From NCBI GenBank assembly GCA_002412865.1, contig DHVW01000016.1, positions 14,861-78,860 on the forward strand: a DNA stretch of 64,000 nt, written 5' to 3'. This DNA is from Sulfurovum sp. UBA5198 (lineage in GTDB: Bacteria > Campylobacterota > Campylobacteria > Campylobacterales > Sulfurovaceae). The position numbers and the translations under genes were made by a program. Position 1 is the first letter of the stretch, and the number at the start of each line of letters is the position of its first letter. This document shows positions 44,729 through 53,799 of this stretch, in pieces. The notes under the pieces were generated by a model. It made no database searches and was not told the origin of the DNA. It saw only the letters and a list, made by a program, of their open reading frames with translations.

Positions 44729-46045
44729 ATGAAGATACATTTCATAGGAATAGGGGGCATTGGACTCTCTGCATTAGCAAAATTTTTGAGTGAAGATGGA
44801 CATACTATTTCAGGTTCAGATGTGAAACAAAGTGAGATTACAAATGATTTGGCTACTAATTTCCATGCAAAAGTAACTATTCCTCATCATGAAGACGCAG
44901 TTATTGGAGTTGAGCGAGTAATATATTCAGCAGCTGTTCGCAAGAATAATCCAGAGTATCAAAAAGCAAATGAACTTGGAATTGAACTACTCTCACGCAA
45001 AGAAGCTTTAAAATTTATACTAAATGATAAAGAAGTTTATGCCGTGGGTGGAGCCCATGGTAAGAGTACAACATCAGCCATGTTGTCTTCACTATTGCCT
45101 CATTCAAATGCACTAATTGGAGCGATAAGTAAAGAGTTTGGATCAAATGTAAGACATTATGATAATAATAAAGTTGTATTTGAAGCTGATGAGAGTGATG
45201 AGAGTTTTCTTAATTCAAATCCATATTTGGCTATTGTCACCAATGTAGAGCCTGAGCATATGGAGTACTATGAATATGACGAGGAAAGATTCTATAACGC
45301 TTATAGAAATTTCCTGAGTTTAGCTAAAATAAGAGTTATAAACGCCGAAGATGAGTTTTTGAGTAGTCTTGATATGGATAGTATCAAACTCTATCCATCA
45401 AGAGATATATCAAATATTGAGTATGTTTTAGTAGATGGTAAGCCATATACAAAATTTGATTTGCTTGATTACGGTTCTTTTGAGGTATTTGGATTTGGCG
45501 AACATATAGCACTTGACGCTGCTTTAGCTATTCTTGGAAGTATCGCTTTGGGTGAAAATGTAGAAGAGTTAAAGGCTAGACTAAGAGCCTATAAAGGTAT
45601 CAAAAAGAGATTTGATATTATCCAAAATAGTGAAAAATGTGTCGTCATAGATGATTACGGTCATCACCCAACAGAGATAAAAGTAACCATAAAAGCACTT
45701 AAGACATATCAAGAGCTAAAAGGTATAAAAACACTAACAGTTATCTGGCAACCGCATAAATATAGCCGAACAATGGATAATTTAACAGCATTTGTAGAGT
45801 GTTTTGAGGGTGTGGATAGATTGATTGTGCTACCTATTTGGGCTGCTGGAGAATTACCTGTAGATATTGACCTCAAAGGTGCATTGGCTCACTATGACCC
45901 TATTATGGCTGATAGTATTACTAGAGAGGATAACACTGTAAAAATCATCAAAGATGGACATATAATCCATGAGTATAATGATGGAATAATAGCTGGATTT
46001 GGAGCTGGAGACATAACTTATCAAATCCGTGGCGAGAGTCATTAA
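44729..46045 (+). CDS. murC: UDP-N-acetylmuramate-L-alanine ligase
   Basis: MurC adds the first amino acid of the peptidoglycan stem. The 438 residues carry HFIGIGGIGLSALAKFL, the ATP loop GGAHGKSTTSAML, EADESDESFL, TNVEPEHMEYY and DDYGHHPTEIKVT. It starts one base after the aminotransferase stop and mutS2 begins 6 bases after its end. Confidence 0.96.
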   Translation: MKIHFIGIGGIGLSALAKFLSEDGHTISGSDVKQSEITNDLATNFHAKVTIPHHEDAVIGVERVIYSAAVRKNNPEYQKANELGIELLSRKEALKFILNDKEVYAVGGAHGKSTTSAMLSSLLPHSNALIGAISKEFGSNVRHYDNNKVVFEADESDESFLNSNPYLAIVTNVEPEHMEYYEYDEERFYNAYRNFLSLAKIRVINAEDEFLSSLDMDSIKLYPSRDISNIEYVLVDGKPYTKFDLLDYGSFEVFGFGEHIALDAALAILGSIALGENVEELKARLRAYKGIKKRFDIIQNSEKCVVIDDYGHHPTEIKVTIKALKTYQELKGIKTLTVIWQPHKYSRTMDNLTAFVECFEGVDRLIVLPIWAAGELPVDIDLKGALAHYDPIMADSITREDNTVKIIKDGHIIHEYNDGIIAGFGAGDITYQIRGESH

Positions 46046-46051
46046 GCTTTT

Positions 46052-48259
46052 ATGAGTGAATATAAAACATCTTTGATTCAAAAGCTTGATCTAGATGGAT
46101 ATATAGAGAGATTTTCAAGTTACCTCGCAAGAGCTAAAACCGTAGCAATGCAAGGCGATGTTAATCAACACTATCGCTATATTGAAGCACTTCAAGCAAC
46201 CGAACTAAAACCACTTCCTGAGTTGCCACCACTAAAAAATCAACTTGCAAGATTGCAAAAACAAGCCCTTATGTCAATTGATGATATATACTCTTTTGTT
46301 AAAATGGTAGATTATTTCTTGTATCTTAAATCATCTTCTTTGCCACTTGTAATATCTAGCTGGATTGAGACTATTGAGATACCAAGTGAAGTGAGTGAGA
46401 TAAGCAACTCATTTACGAACAAAGGCGAAATAAATAGCCAGACAGATGAAGCTCTAAGAAGTATCGAGCATAGCCTAGCTCAAAATAAACGAGAGATAAA
46501 AGAAGCTTTGCAAAAAGCAATGCGTTCATCTAATTTGGCTGATTTTCTAGTAGATACTCAAGTCCATTTCATACATGATGAAGAGACGCTATTGGTTCGT
46601 GGTGGATTTATGCAGGTAATTAAGGCAACAGTAGTCGGACGGACGCCAAGCGGACATTTTTATATCTTGCCTGATAGTGTATCAAATCTCAAAGCCAAAC
46701 AATCAGCCCTGAGAAACGAAAAAGAGCTTATTATATATCGTTATTGCGTGACCTTTTCTGCTATTCTGAGCAAATGGGAGAAATTTTTAAATTTTCTAAA
46801 TAATCAATACGATAGGTTTGACCACTACTACGCAAGGGTTGTTTTTGCTAGAGCGAATGATTATGAGTTTATCCTGCCAAACAAAAGCAGTAAAGTAATA
46901 TTAAGTGATTTCGCTCACCCAGCCATAGCCAACCCAATTCCAGTTTCAGTTTCAATAGTCAAAAAAATCATGCTAGTCACTGGTGTAAATGCTGGTGGTA
47001 AGACCATGCTATTAAAATCAATCCTAAGTAGCGTCTATATGAGTAAATATCTCTTGCCATTTAGATGCAACAAAGAGACTACTAGCATAGGGCATTTCGG
47101 TAGAATTGAAGCTATCATAGATGACCCACAAAGCGTTAGTAATGATATATCTACATTTGCAGGACGAATGGTGGAATTTGCCAAATTATTTGAGCAAAAA
47201 AATGCCATAGTCGGAGTTGATGAGATAGAATTAGGAACTGATAGTGACGAGGCTGCAAGTCTATTTCGTGTGATGCTTGATACTTTAAGTAAGCGAAATA
47301 TTACATTTATAGTCACAACTCATCACAAAAGGCTAGCCGCACTAATGGCTTCTCACGAGGAGGTCGAATTGATGGCTGCTCTGTATGATGAGCATAGGAG
47401 ATTGCCTACATATAAATTTTTACAAGGTAGTATAGGTAAAAGCTATGCTTTTGAAACGGCTCAGAGATATGGCGTGCCAGTAGCTATCGTAGAAAAAGCG
47501 AAAGTGGTGCATGGCGAAGACCATGAGAGGCTAGGGGAGCTTATAGAACGATCGACTGCTTTGGAGCTTGAGATGAGAGCAAAGAGTGAAGCGTTAGATA
47601 ATGCAAAAGTAAAAATAGAGAAAAAACTCTCACATTTAGAGAGACTCGAAGAAGAGTTGCATACCAAATATGAACAAAAGCTTGGTCAGCTAGAACATGG
47701 ATATAGCACGGCAACAAATCAAGCCAGAGAAGCGGTAAGTGCCACAGAATCCAGAGAAGGTAGAAGACTACTAAATACAGCACATAAAACAAAAATAAAA
47801 ACCATGCCAGCAAAAGAGGAAAAATCTGTCGTTTTAGAGATTGGAGATAGTATCAAATATCGTTCACATAGAGGTGAACTATTGGGTATCGCAGGAGATG
47901 AAGCAACTATCATAGTGGACGGTATGAAGATGAGAGTACCACTCTCACAACTCAAAAAATTAGCAGTTAATCAGCAGGTTAAAAAAGCAAAACAACCAAA
48001 ACCAAAAGTAACTGTGGAAAAAGGTGAAGCGTCAATATCTATTAAACTCATAGGTATGTTTGGAGATGAAGCTATTGATGAGCTTGATAGATTTATCTCA
48101 AATGCATTGGTTCACAATTTTAATGAAGTACAAGTAATTCACGGAGGTGGAGCAGGGATATTAGCCAAACTTGTGAGTGAGTACCTCACGAGCCACCCAA
48201 AAATATCCAAATTTTATCGCATGCAAGGCAACCTTGGCATCACCATCGTGGAGTTGTAA
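46052..48259 (+). CDS. mutS2: MutS2 endonuclease/ribosome-collision factor
   Basis: MutS2 proteins suppress recombination in some bacteria and split collided ribosomes in others. The 735 residues include a core with Walker A VTGVNAGGKTML, a Walker B region IVGVDEIELGTDSDEAAS, THHKRLAALMA, a long coiled coil, and a C-terminal Smr nuclease domain with the HGGGAG motif (VIHGGGAGILAKLV). The N-terminal mismatch-recognition domain of MutS1 is absent, as expected. The neighbour order murC-mutS2 matches Helicobacter as I recall it. Confidence 0.93.
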   Translation: MSEYKTSLIQKLDLDGYIERFSSYLARAKTVAMQGDVNQHYRYIEALQATELKPLPELPPLKNQLARLQKQALMSIDDIYSFVKMVDYFLYLKSSSLPLVISSWIETIEIPSEVSEISNSFTNKGEINSQTDEALRSIEHSLAQNKREIKEALQKAMRSSNLADFLVDTQVHFIHDEETLLVRGGFMQVIKATVVGRTPSGHFYILPDSVSNLKAKQSALRNEKELIIYRYCVTFSAILSKWEKFLNFLNNQYDRFDHYYARVVFARANDYEFILPNKSSKVILSDFAHPAIANPIPVSVSIVKKIMLVTGVNAGGKTMLLKSILSSVYMSKYLLPFRCNKETTSIGHFGRIEAIIDDPQSVSNDISTFAGRMVEFAKLFEQKNAIVGVDEIELGTDSDEAASLFRVMLDTLSKRNITFIVTTHHKRLAALMASHEEVELMAALYDEHRRLPTYKFLQGSIGKSYAFETAQRYGVPVAIVEKAKVVHGEDHERLGELIERSTALELEMRAKSEALDNAKVKIEKKLSHLERLEEELHTKYEQKLGQLEHGYSTATNQAREAVSATESREGRRLLNTAHKTKIKTMPAKEEKSVVLEIGDSIKYRSHRGELLGIAGDEATIIVDGMKMRVPLSQLKKLAVNQQVKKAKQPKPKVTVEKGEASISIKLIGMFGDEAIDELDRFISNALVHNFNEVQVIHGGGAGILAKLVSEYLTSHPKISKFYRMQGNLGITIVEL

Positions 48260-48282
48260 CCACAATTTTTATATAGTGAGTG

Positions 48283-48288
48283 TATAAT
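48283..48288 (+). promoter_or_regulatory. putative -10 box (TATAAT) upstream of the 194-residue protein gene
   Basis: TATAAT with upstream TGTG, 28 bases before the ATG at 48317. Confidence 0.45.
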
Positions 48289-48316
48289 GTTGTAAATAAT
48301 AATCAAGGATAGATTT

Positions 48317-48901
48317 ATGAGTATAAAAGACGGTATAGAGTATGCAAAAACTGAACTAACAAGTGATGAAAAGATGCTAGAAGGACTCTTTAAATTCGAG
48401 TCATTTTATAATAAATATAAAAAAATCATATGGATACTAGTGGCGTTGATAGCTCTGTTTTTTATAGGCAAGGTGGCTTATAATTATTGGAATGATATGA
48501 AAATAGTGAAATCAAATGAAGCCTTGTTGAAGCTATATAAAAATCCAACGGATAAGGCACAATTAGCTATATTAAAAGATAATAATATAGCTCTATATGA
48601 CTTGTTTTCATATCAATCAGCGATACAAAAAAACGATATAAATGCACTTAAAGCTCTTTCAAATAGTAGCGATGAATTAGTAGCAGATATGAGTAGATAT
48701 GCAGTGGGAGCAATAGACGGAAAACCAAGCAAAAGTAAAATATATAATGATATGAGCATACTAGAGGAGGCATCAAACGCTATTGCTAAAAACGATATGG
48801 CAACAGCTAAAAAGATACTAGACTCCATGCCAAAAGATTCTCCTGCTGCTCAAATAGCTGGGCTATTAAAGCATCAAACCTTATCTATTCCAGTAAAATA
48901 A
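48317..48901 (+). CDS. single-pass membrane protein, YfgM/TPR-like, unknown function
   Basis: The 194 residues have a cytoplasmic N-terminus of about 37 residues, one membrane helix (IIWILVALIALFFIGKVAY, about 38-57) and a helical C-terminal part ending in two TPR-like helices (NAIAKNDMATAKKILDSMP). The layout resembles YfgM, a periplasmic-chaperone partner of the Sec translocon, but similarity is structural impression only. It lies between mutS2 and xerH, 10 bases before the latter. Confidence 0.75.
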   Translation: MSIKDGIEYAKTELTSDEKMLEGLFKFESFYNKYKKIIWILVALIALFFIGKVAYNYWNDMKIVKSNEALLKLYKNPTDKAQLAILKDNNIALYDLFSYQSAIQKNDINALKALSNSSDELVADMSRYAVGAIDGKPSKSKIYNDMSILEEASNAIAKNDMATAKKILDSMPKDSPAAQIAGLLKHQTLSIPVK

Positions 48902-48911
48902 AGACCAATAT

Positions 48912-49742
48912 ATGCAAGCTAAAAGCGATTTGCTTGTCGCTTTTGAAGAGTACCTACTGATAGTCAAAGCACTTAGTAGCTCATCAATATCATCATATCT
49001 AGGTGATCTTAATCAATTTGAAGAGCAAATAGATAAAGCACTCACGAGCGTAAATAGCGATGATATATTCTCGTATCTAGCCTCATTTCCAAATAAACGA
49101 ACCTTAAATAGAAAACTTTCCTCAATAAATACATTTTTTCACTTTTGTCATGAGTATCAATTTGATTATAATAAAACCGATATTCCTATGGCAAAAATAC
49201 CAAAACTATTGCCGAAATATATATCCTATGAAGAGATAATGAGAGGTCTTGAGATGATAGACACAACTACGCTCATAGGCAAGAGAGATTACGCTCTGAT
49301 ACTATTTCTGTATGCGAGTGGTTGTCGAATAAGTGAGGCTTTGAGTAGTGAACGAAAAGATATAGTAGATGGGTGGCTAAAAATCAGATTTGCAAAGGGC
49401 GAAAAGGAGAGGGTGGTGCCTCTCGCTTCTGTGGCAATAGAAGCCATTGAGGAACTGCTCAAAGTAAATGATATGAGAAGTAGTAATATTTGGCTCAATT
49501 ATCGTGGCGAGGCTCTTAGTCGTATCAGTGCATTTAAGATTACCAAAAAATATCTAGGCGTATCACCACATGTATTGCGTCATTCTTTTGCCTCTGCTCT
49601 CATTGTGGGTGGTGCTGATTTGAGAGTAGTTCAAGAGCTTTTGGGGCATAGTTCACTTGTAACCACACAGATATATACTCATATCCAAAAGCAAAATCTA
49701 AGCGATACTATCAATTCATATCATCCTCTAAGGAGCTTTTAG
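48912..49742 (+). CDS. xerH: tyrosine recombinase XerH
   Basis: This is the single Xer recombinase of Campylobacterota, which resolves chromosome dimers at difH with FtsK. The 276 residues have an N-terminal SAM-like core-binding domain and a catalytic domain with Arg in ASGCRISEALS, HVLRHSFAS (HxxR), LGHSSLVTTQIYTHI with the second His and the nucleophile Tyr in IYTHI. I could not identify a dif site in the window with confidence. Confidence 0.92.
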   Translation: MQAKSDLLVAFEEYLLIVKALSSSSISSYLGDLNQFEEQIDKALTSVNSDDIFSYLASFPNKRTLNRKLSSINTFFHFCHEYQFDYNKTDIPMAKIPKLLPKYISYEEIMRGLEMIDTTTLIGKRDYALILFLYASGCRISEALSSERKDIVDGWLKIRFAKGEKERVVPLASVAIEAIEELLKVNDMRSSNIWLNYRGEALSRISAFKITKKYLGVSPHVLRHSFASALIVGGADLRVVQELLGHSSLVTTQIYTHIQKQNLSDTINSYHPLRSF

Positions 49743-50083
49743 TGAGAGAAATAGTAGAGTTTTTCGGTGCAAAAAAGATAATATTCAAGAGTCTAAAGCA
49801 GATTCCAGTCTCTACTCTGAATTCACGAAAAAAAGTAAATATATATTTAGGAGTCAATCTAAAAGGCTTTTATTGTACTGTATTTCATATATCTAAAAGT
49901 AGCCGTGTACTAAAAAAAGAGGTATTAGAGTTTGAGGAACTTCACGCTAGGCTAGAAGCACTTAATGATAGCAAGATTAAAATAAAATATATCATCATAA
50001 ACGCACCACTTTGCTCAAAAGCCAAAGCTTTATTTGAAGAGCTTGGGTGGGAAGTCTGGCAGGTGCAAGGAAATGTATATTAA
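49742..50083 (+). CDS. hypothetical protein after xerH
   Basis: This 113-residue protein starts with GTG; that codon overlaps the xerH stop by one base (TAGTG), so it is probably translated with xerH. It is basic at the N-terminus, has IYLGVNLKGFYCTVFHISKSSRVL as a beta-rich middle, and ends GWEVWQVQGNVY. The pattern of beta strands and KAKALFEELGWEVW resembles a small nucleotide-binding or RNA-modifying fold, but I do not recognise it. It ends 4 bases before the convergent CcdA-like gene. Confidence 0.75.
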   Translation: MREIVEFFGAKKIIFKSLKQIPVSTLNSRKKVNIYLGVNLKGFYCTVFHISKSSRVLKKEVLEFEELHARLEALNDSKIKIKYIIINAPLCSKAKALFEELGWEVWQVQGNVY

Positions 50084-50087
50084 TTGT

Positions 50088-50726
50088 TCATAGTCTTATG
50101 ACTTCAAAATAGATTAAAAAACCAGCCAGTATGAGTAATAGTGAAGCAAATATTTCTATCTCTTTTTTAAATTTTGAAAGTTCCATGGTTATAGTGGATG
50201 TAATTTTGAAAATCAAAAAGTAGAAAACCAAAAATGGGACAACTGTTACACCTAAACCAAAAATAACTCCATATATTAATGATACTAAAAATGAGCTACT
50301 TAATGCACTAGTGGTAATAAGAGAAGCAATTGGTAAGCAAAAACTAAAAGAGCTGAAAAAACCAATTCCGAAAAAACCAATTTTAGATGAAGTGGTGCAT
50401 TTGGAACCACAAGTTCTATTATAAAATATAGCATTATATAACAAATATAAGCCCACAATTATTATAATTCCAGCACCAAATTTTGTCAATAATAAGTCAT
50501 CTTTTAGATATTTTTTGACTATATTAGCACCAAAAAAAGCAATAGATGAAATCACAACATAAGCTAGAATTTTTCCACTAAAGTATTGTATTAAAATGTC
50601 CATACCGTCTTTTTTATTTTTTGCACTTCCAAGAAGTATAGGTGTCATTATTGGCATACAGCTAACTGCACATGCAGTAGCTCCTAACTGTAAGCCCATA
50701 AAAAAAATAGCAAAAAAAACAAGCAT
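50088..50726 (-). CDS. CcdA/DsbD-like membrane thiol-electron transporter
   Basis: The 212 residues form six membrane segments. Conserved Cys-Pro elements appear in TACAVSCMPIMTP of segment 1 and FSFCLPIASLI of segment 4, the two-fold pattern of CcdA/DsbD transmembrane domains that move electrons from cytoplasmic thioredoxin to periplasmic thiols. A CGSKC motif lies in the loop before segment 4. It is the last gene of the seven-gene operon and overlaps the activase gene by one base. A generic sulfite-exporter (TauE-like) label is possible, but the cysteines favour thiol transport. Confidence 0.8.
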   Translation of the reverse strand: MLVFFAIFFMGLQLGATACAVSCMPIMTPILLGSAKNKKDGMDILIQYFSGKILAYVVISSIAFFGANIVKKYLKDDLLLTKFGAGIIIIVGLYLLYNAIFYNRTCGSKCTTSSKIGFFGIGFFSSFSFCLPIASLITTSALSSSFLVSLIYGVIFGLGVTVVPFLVFYFLIFKITSTITMELSKFKKEIEIFASLLLILAGFLIYFEVIRL

Positions 50727-51529
50727 TAACTATTTTCGTAATTATATGAATCTACTGCCATAATCGCTGCACCGAATGATGTGGTAATCTGTGGATTGCT
50801 TGGTACAAATATTCTTTGCCCTATTTCATTTTCTATGGCATGGACTAGTCCCATATTTAGAGCAGGTCCTCCATCGAAATATATACCTTCTTTGACGCCA
50901 ACTCGTTTGACAAGCTTTACGATGCGTTTTGCGATAGAATAGTGTACACCACATATGATATCTTCTATGCTATGATTGTTGCCAAGCAATCCTATTATTT
51001 CTGATTCTGCAAAAACAGCACAAGTACTACTAACAGAAAGTGGAGTCCCAGTTGATTTAAAATGAGACTCACCAAGAGTCTCCACATCAATTTCAAGTTT
51101 TAGTGCAACAACATCCAAAAATTTACCAGTACCAGCCGCACATCTATCGTTCATTGCAAAATTAACTACATTGCCATCGCTGTCAAGCGAAATTGCTTTA
51201 CTGTCTTGACCGCCAATATTTATTATGGTTTTAATCTCGCCAAATTCACTAGCCGCTGCTCTAGCTCCTATCGCATTAGCTGTGATTTCACTGATATTTT
51301 CATTTGCCTCTTTGTATAATTTTCTTCCATATCCAGTGGCTACTATATATAATATATCATTTTTATTAAGATTTAATTCACCAATTAGAGCATCTAGTGT
51401 CTCTTGAGCGTATTTATAAAACATACTCCCACTTGCACTGATTCTTGAGCCTAATAAGTTCTTCTTTCCATCCACAATAGATATTTTAATAGCAGTAGAG
51501 CCAATATCTATTCCTGCAAAATATTTCAT
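50726..51529 (-). CDS. ATP-dependent activase of 2-hydroxyacyl-CoA dehydratase/double-cubane reductase family
   Basis: This 267-residue ASKHA-fold ATPase is of the BadF/HgdC type. It has the phosphate loop FAGIDIGSTAIKISI at the start, IINIGGQDSKA, and two cysteines, Cys130 in DRCAAGTGKF and Cys170 in SSTCAVFAES, spaced as in HgdC, where they bridge one [4Fe-4S] cluster between two subunits. Such activases use ATP hydrolysis to inject a low-potential electron into the partner enzyme. The partner is the next gene upstream (51526-52800), overlapping by four bases. Confidence 0.93.
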   Translation of the reverse strand: MKYFAGIDIGSTAIKISIVDGKKNLLGSRISASGSMFYKYAQETLDALIGELNLNKNDILYIVATGYGRKLYKEANENISEITANAIGARAAASEFGEIKTIINIGGQDSKAISLDSDGNVVNFAMNDRCAAGTGKFLDVVALKLEIDVETLGESHFKSTGTPLSVSSTCAVFAESEIIGLLGNNHSIEDIICGVHYSIAKRIVKLVKRVGVKEGIYFDGGPALNMGLVHAIENEIGQRIFVPSNPQITTSFGAAIMAVDSYNYENS

Positions 51530-52800
51530 TTTTTATTCCTTCTTCTTGTTTTTAGTGACTCTATAAAAGCCTCAACTCTTGTGCTAAGTTGCCCACCTTG
51601 CGATGGACTATAATCACTTTCAAGATAAAGAATTGGAATTCCAGCTTTCTCCATTGCTTCAAGCACGCTTCTTTGCTCCATCTCATATACAGTACAACCT
51701 GCAAAAGCTTGATATACAACGCCATCAGCCTTGTATGTTTTGACGAGCTGGATGATTCTTCTAATTCGGTCATCATTTTTTGTAAAAATAGGACATGTGC
51801 ATCCTTTGAGATATTTATCAGAAATAGAATCCATCATGTCATATATATTCCACTCATCAACAGCAACCATATCGTTGAACATTCTATTTGAACTACAAGT
51901 CTCATCAGCAACTATAATAGCATCAGATTCTTCTATTATTTGTGGAATTTTATAGTTGGGAAATATAGGTGGTGAGCCTGTATAAACTATTCTAGGACTG
52001 ACTTTTCCTGATACAGATATTTTATTTCTTACTCGCTGTTCAAGCTCGTTCACTAATTTTTCTGTGGCTTCAATCCAATTGTTAATTTTATCGAAGAAAA
52101 AAGCATTAGTTATCAAAAATACATCAAGTCCTAATATAGGAACAAATTCATGTTTTCTAAATTCTGATATTTTATGATAAAGAGATTGTGCGTAACCAAT
52201 CTTTTTTATAGCCTGTTCCAGATTCGTTTTTGTAAGTTTTTTACCTTGAAATTTAGAGAGTTCTACGGCAAATTGCTTTACACTTCTCCTCCAATATTCA
52301 CGACTAGCTTCACTCTCTTTTGTTCTTGGAAAATCTACATCATAGATTTTATATCCAAAACTTTCAATGGTTGCTCCAGCTTTTGTTTTTTGATCACAAG
52401 TGGTTGGAGAAAAAACAATATCAGGTTTGTCTGTGAAATTTCCACTTGCAAATTGTCCAACAGTTGCTTTTACTAATGGGCAAGCTTTTTGTGGCATAAA
52501 ATCACTGCCTATTTCATCGTCCGTATAAAATCCATTACAAAGGCGTATAGGAACGCCATCAAGTGCATAAATAATCTCTGAAGGTATTTGTATGCACATT
52601 GTCCCTATTTTGGTCTTTCCTTCATGTAGTGATTCGTGTTTGCAATAAACTCGCTCGAATAGATCATAGAAATATTCCATGCTCAAAATAGGCGATTTGA
52701 AATCTTCCCTTAAAGTATTCAGTAGCTTAACCGCTTCCATCGCCTTATGTCTATTTTGCTTCTCGTTTGGTGACTCTATTTCATGGCTTGTATTACTCAT
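51526..52800 (-). CDS. HgdB-like protein, probable double-cubane-cluster reductase
   Basis: The 424 residues belong to the 2-hydroxyglutaryl-CoA dehydratase D-component family. Nine cysteines are visible (53, 69, 88, 107, 135, 302, 334, 336, 369), in motifs such as QKACPLVKA, SPTTCDQKTK, ADETCSSNR, KGCTCP and AFAGCTVYE. A lone HgdB-type protein paired with an activase, without HgdA or a CoA-transferase, matches double-cubane cluster proteins, which hold an [8Fe-9S] cluster and reduce small molecules such as acetylene. The physiological substrate of that group is unknown. It overlaps its neighbours by 8 and 4 bases. Confidence 0.88.
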   Translation of the reverse strand: MSNTSHEIESPNEKQNRHKAMEAVKLLNTLREDFKSPILSMEYFYDLFERVYCKHESLHEGKTKIGTMCIQIPSEIIYALDGVPIRLCNGFYTDDEIGSDFMPQKACPLVKATVGQFASGNFTDKPDIVFSPTTCDQKTKAGATIESFGYKIYDVDFPRTKESEASREYWRRSVKQFAVELSKFQGKKLTKTNLEQAIKKIGYAQSLYHKISEFRKHEFVPILGLDVFLITNAFFFDKINNWIEATEKLVNELEQRVRNKISVSGKVSPRIVYTGSPPIFPNYKIPQIIEESDAIIVADETCSSNRMFNDMVAVDEWNIYDMMDSISDKYLKGCTCPIFTKNDDRIRRIIQLVKTYKADGVVYQAFAGCTVYEMEQRSVLEAMEKAGIPILYLESDYSPSQGGQLSTRVEAFIESLKTRRRNKK

Positions 52801-53791
52801 GTGATTCCTTTTGATTGTTCATTGCCATTCTTAGTATAAATCCTTCTTTAGTTGATTCAAATATTGTTTTTCCTGCAAAATTTGCTTCCAAACATCCATC
52901 TTCTGGACAAGCTGCTATGCACTTAAGACAAAGCGTACAATCTTCTGTTACTAGATTTTTGCTAGTTACATCATCTGCAATCTCTAAAATATCCATATCG
53001 CATGCCCTGTAGCAATCACCACATTTCGTACATTTACTACCATCTTTATAGAGCTTCAAGAGAGCAGGTTTTGAAAATATATATTGTAATGCAGCCATAG
53101 GGCAAAAATAACAAAAAAATCGTTTTTTTACAAATGCACCAACCAGAAATATACCTAAAATCATCATGCCAAGTAGCGTCATAACCAAATCTGTTTTTGA
53201 TGTAAAATCGATATAGAATTGATTGAAATTACCTGTAAAAGCAGGAATAAGCATTCTGCCTGGACATATGTCACAAAATGGCATAGACAAACCATTTGGT
53301 AATTTCGGAAGCCCTAAAACAGAGTTACTTATCATCACTGGAATTATCAAGAGAAGTATTAGCAGAATGTATTTAATGCTTTTTATTTTACCTCTAGATG
53401 CCCATGAGTATTCCGAAAATCTTATTTTTAGTTTTTCTCTTAATGTAGTAAGCCAATCTTGCATAGTGCCAAGTGGACAAACAAAACCACACCAGGCTTT
53501 ATTTAATACCCAAAACCATACGGCAAACATTGCTAGTGAAATCAAAAAAGCAAAACCACCATATCCTATAAATGTTTCAAATGGATGTTTCAAATCATGT
53601 TGTAACATACCAACATAACATTTTCCACCAGTGCCTTCGCCATTAAATACACATGCAAAGGTAGGTAGCTTATCTCCCAAATCTAGTCCAATATAGCCAC
53701 CATAGACTATAAGTGCAAATGCAACTATTTGGAACCAAAAACGGAATCGTATAAGATTCATATTATTGATTTTCTTTTTAATATTTAACAT
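52793..53791 (-). CDS. membrane polyferredoxin (NapH/NosR-tail/YccM type)
   Basis: The 332 residues comprise about five membrane segments with the paired cysteine motifs CGFVCPLGTMQDW and CYFCPMAALQY of the NapH family, and two [4Fe-4S] ferredoxin motifs near the C-terminus (CTKCGDCYRACDMD and CTLCLKCIAACPEDGC). These proteins pass electrons from quinol or periplasmic donors. Its place immediately before the reductase/activase pair suggests that it supplies their electrons, which is inference. It overlaps the reductase gene by 8 bases. Confidence 0.87.
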   Translation of the reverse strand: MLNIKKKINNMNLIRFRFWFQIVAFALIVYGGYIGLDLGDKLPTFACVFNGEGTGGKCYVGMLQHDLKHPFETFIGYGGFAFLISLAMFAVWFWVLNKAWCGFVCPLGTMQDWLTTLREKLKIRFSEYSWASRGKIKSIKYILLILLLIIPVMISNSVLGLPKLPNGLSMPFCDICPGRMLIPAFTGNFNQFYIDFTSKTDLVMTLLGMMILGIFLVGAFVKKRFFCYFCPMAALQYIFSKPALLKLYKDGSKCTKCGDCYRACDMDILEIADDVTSKNLVTEDCTLCLKCIAACPEDGCLEANFAGKTIFESTKEGFILRMAMNNQKESHE

Positions 53792-53799
53792 AATTTCTC

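Noticed and set aside
48912..49742. Phage or island integrase
   Set aside because: The recombinase sits in a housekeeping context with no flanking repeats and fits the single XerH of Campylobacterota. It is 44 kb from the RTX island.
51526..52800. 2-hydroxyglutaryl-CoA dehydratase of amino-acid fermentation
   Set aside because: Only one HgdB-like subunit and its activase are present. The second dehydratase subunit and a CoA-transferase are missing, and the neighbours are uptake and redox genes.
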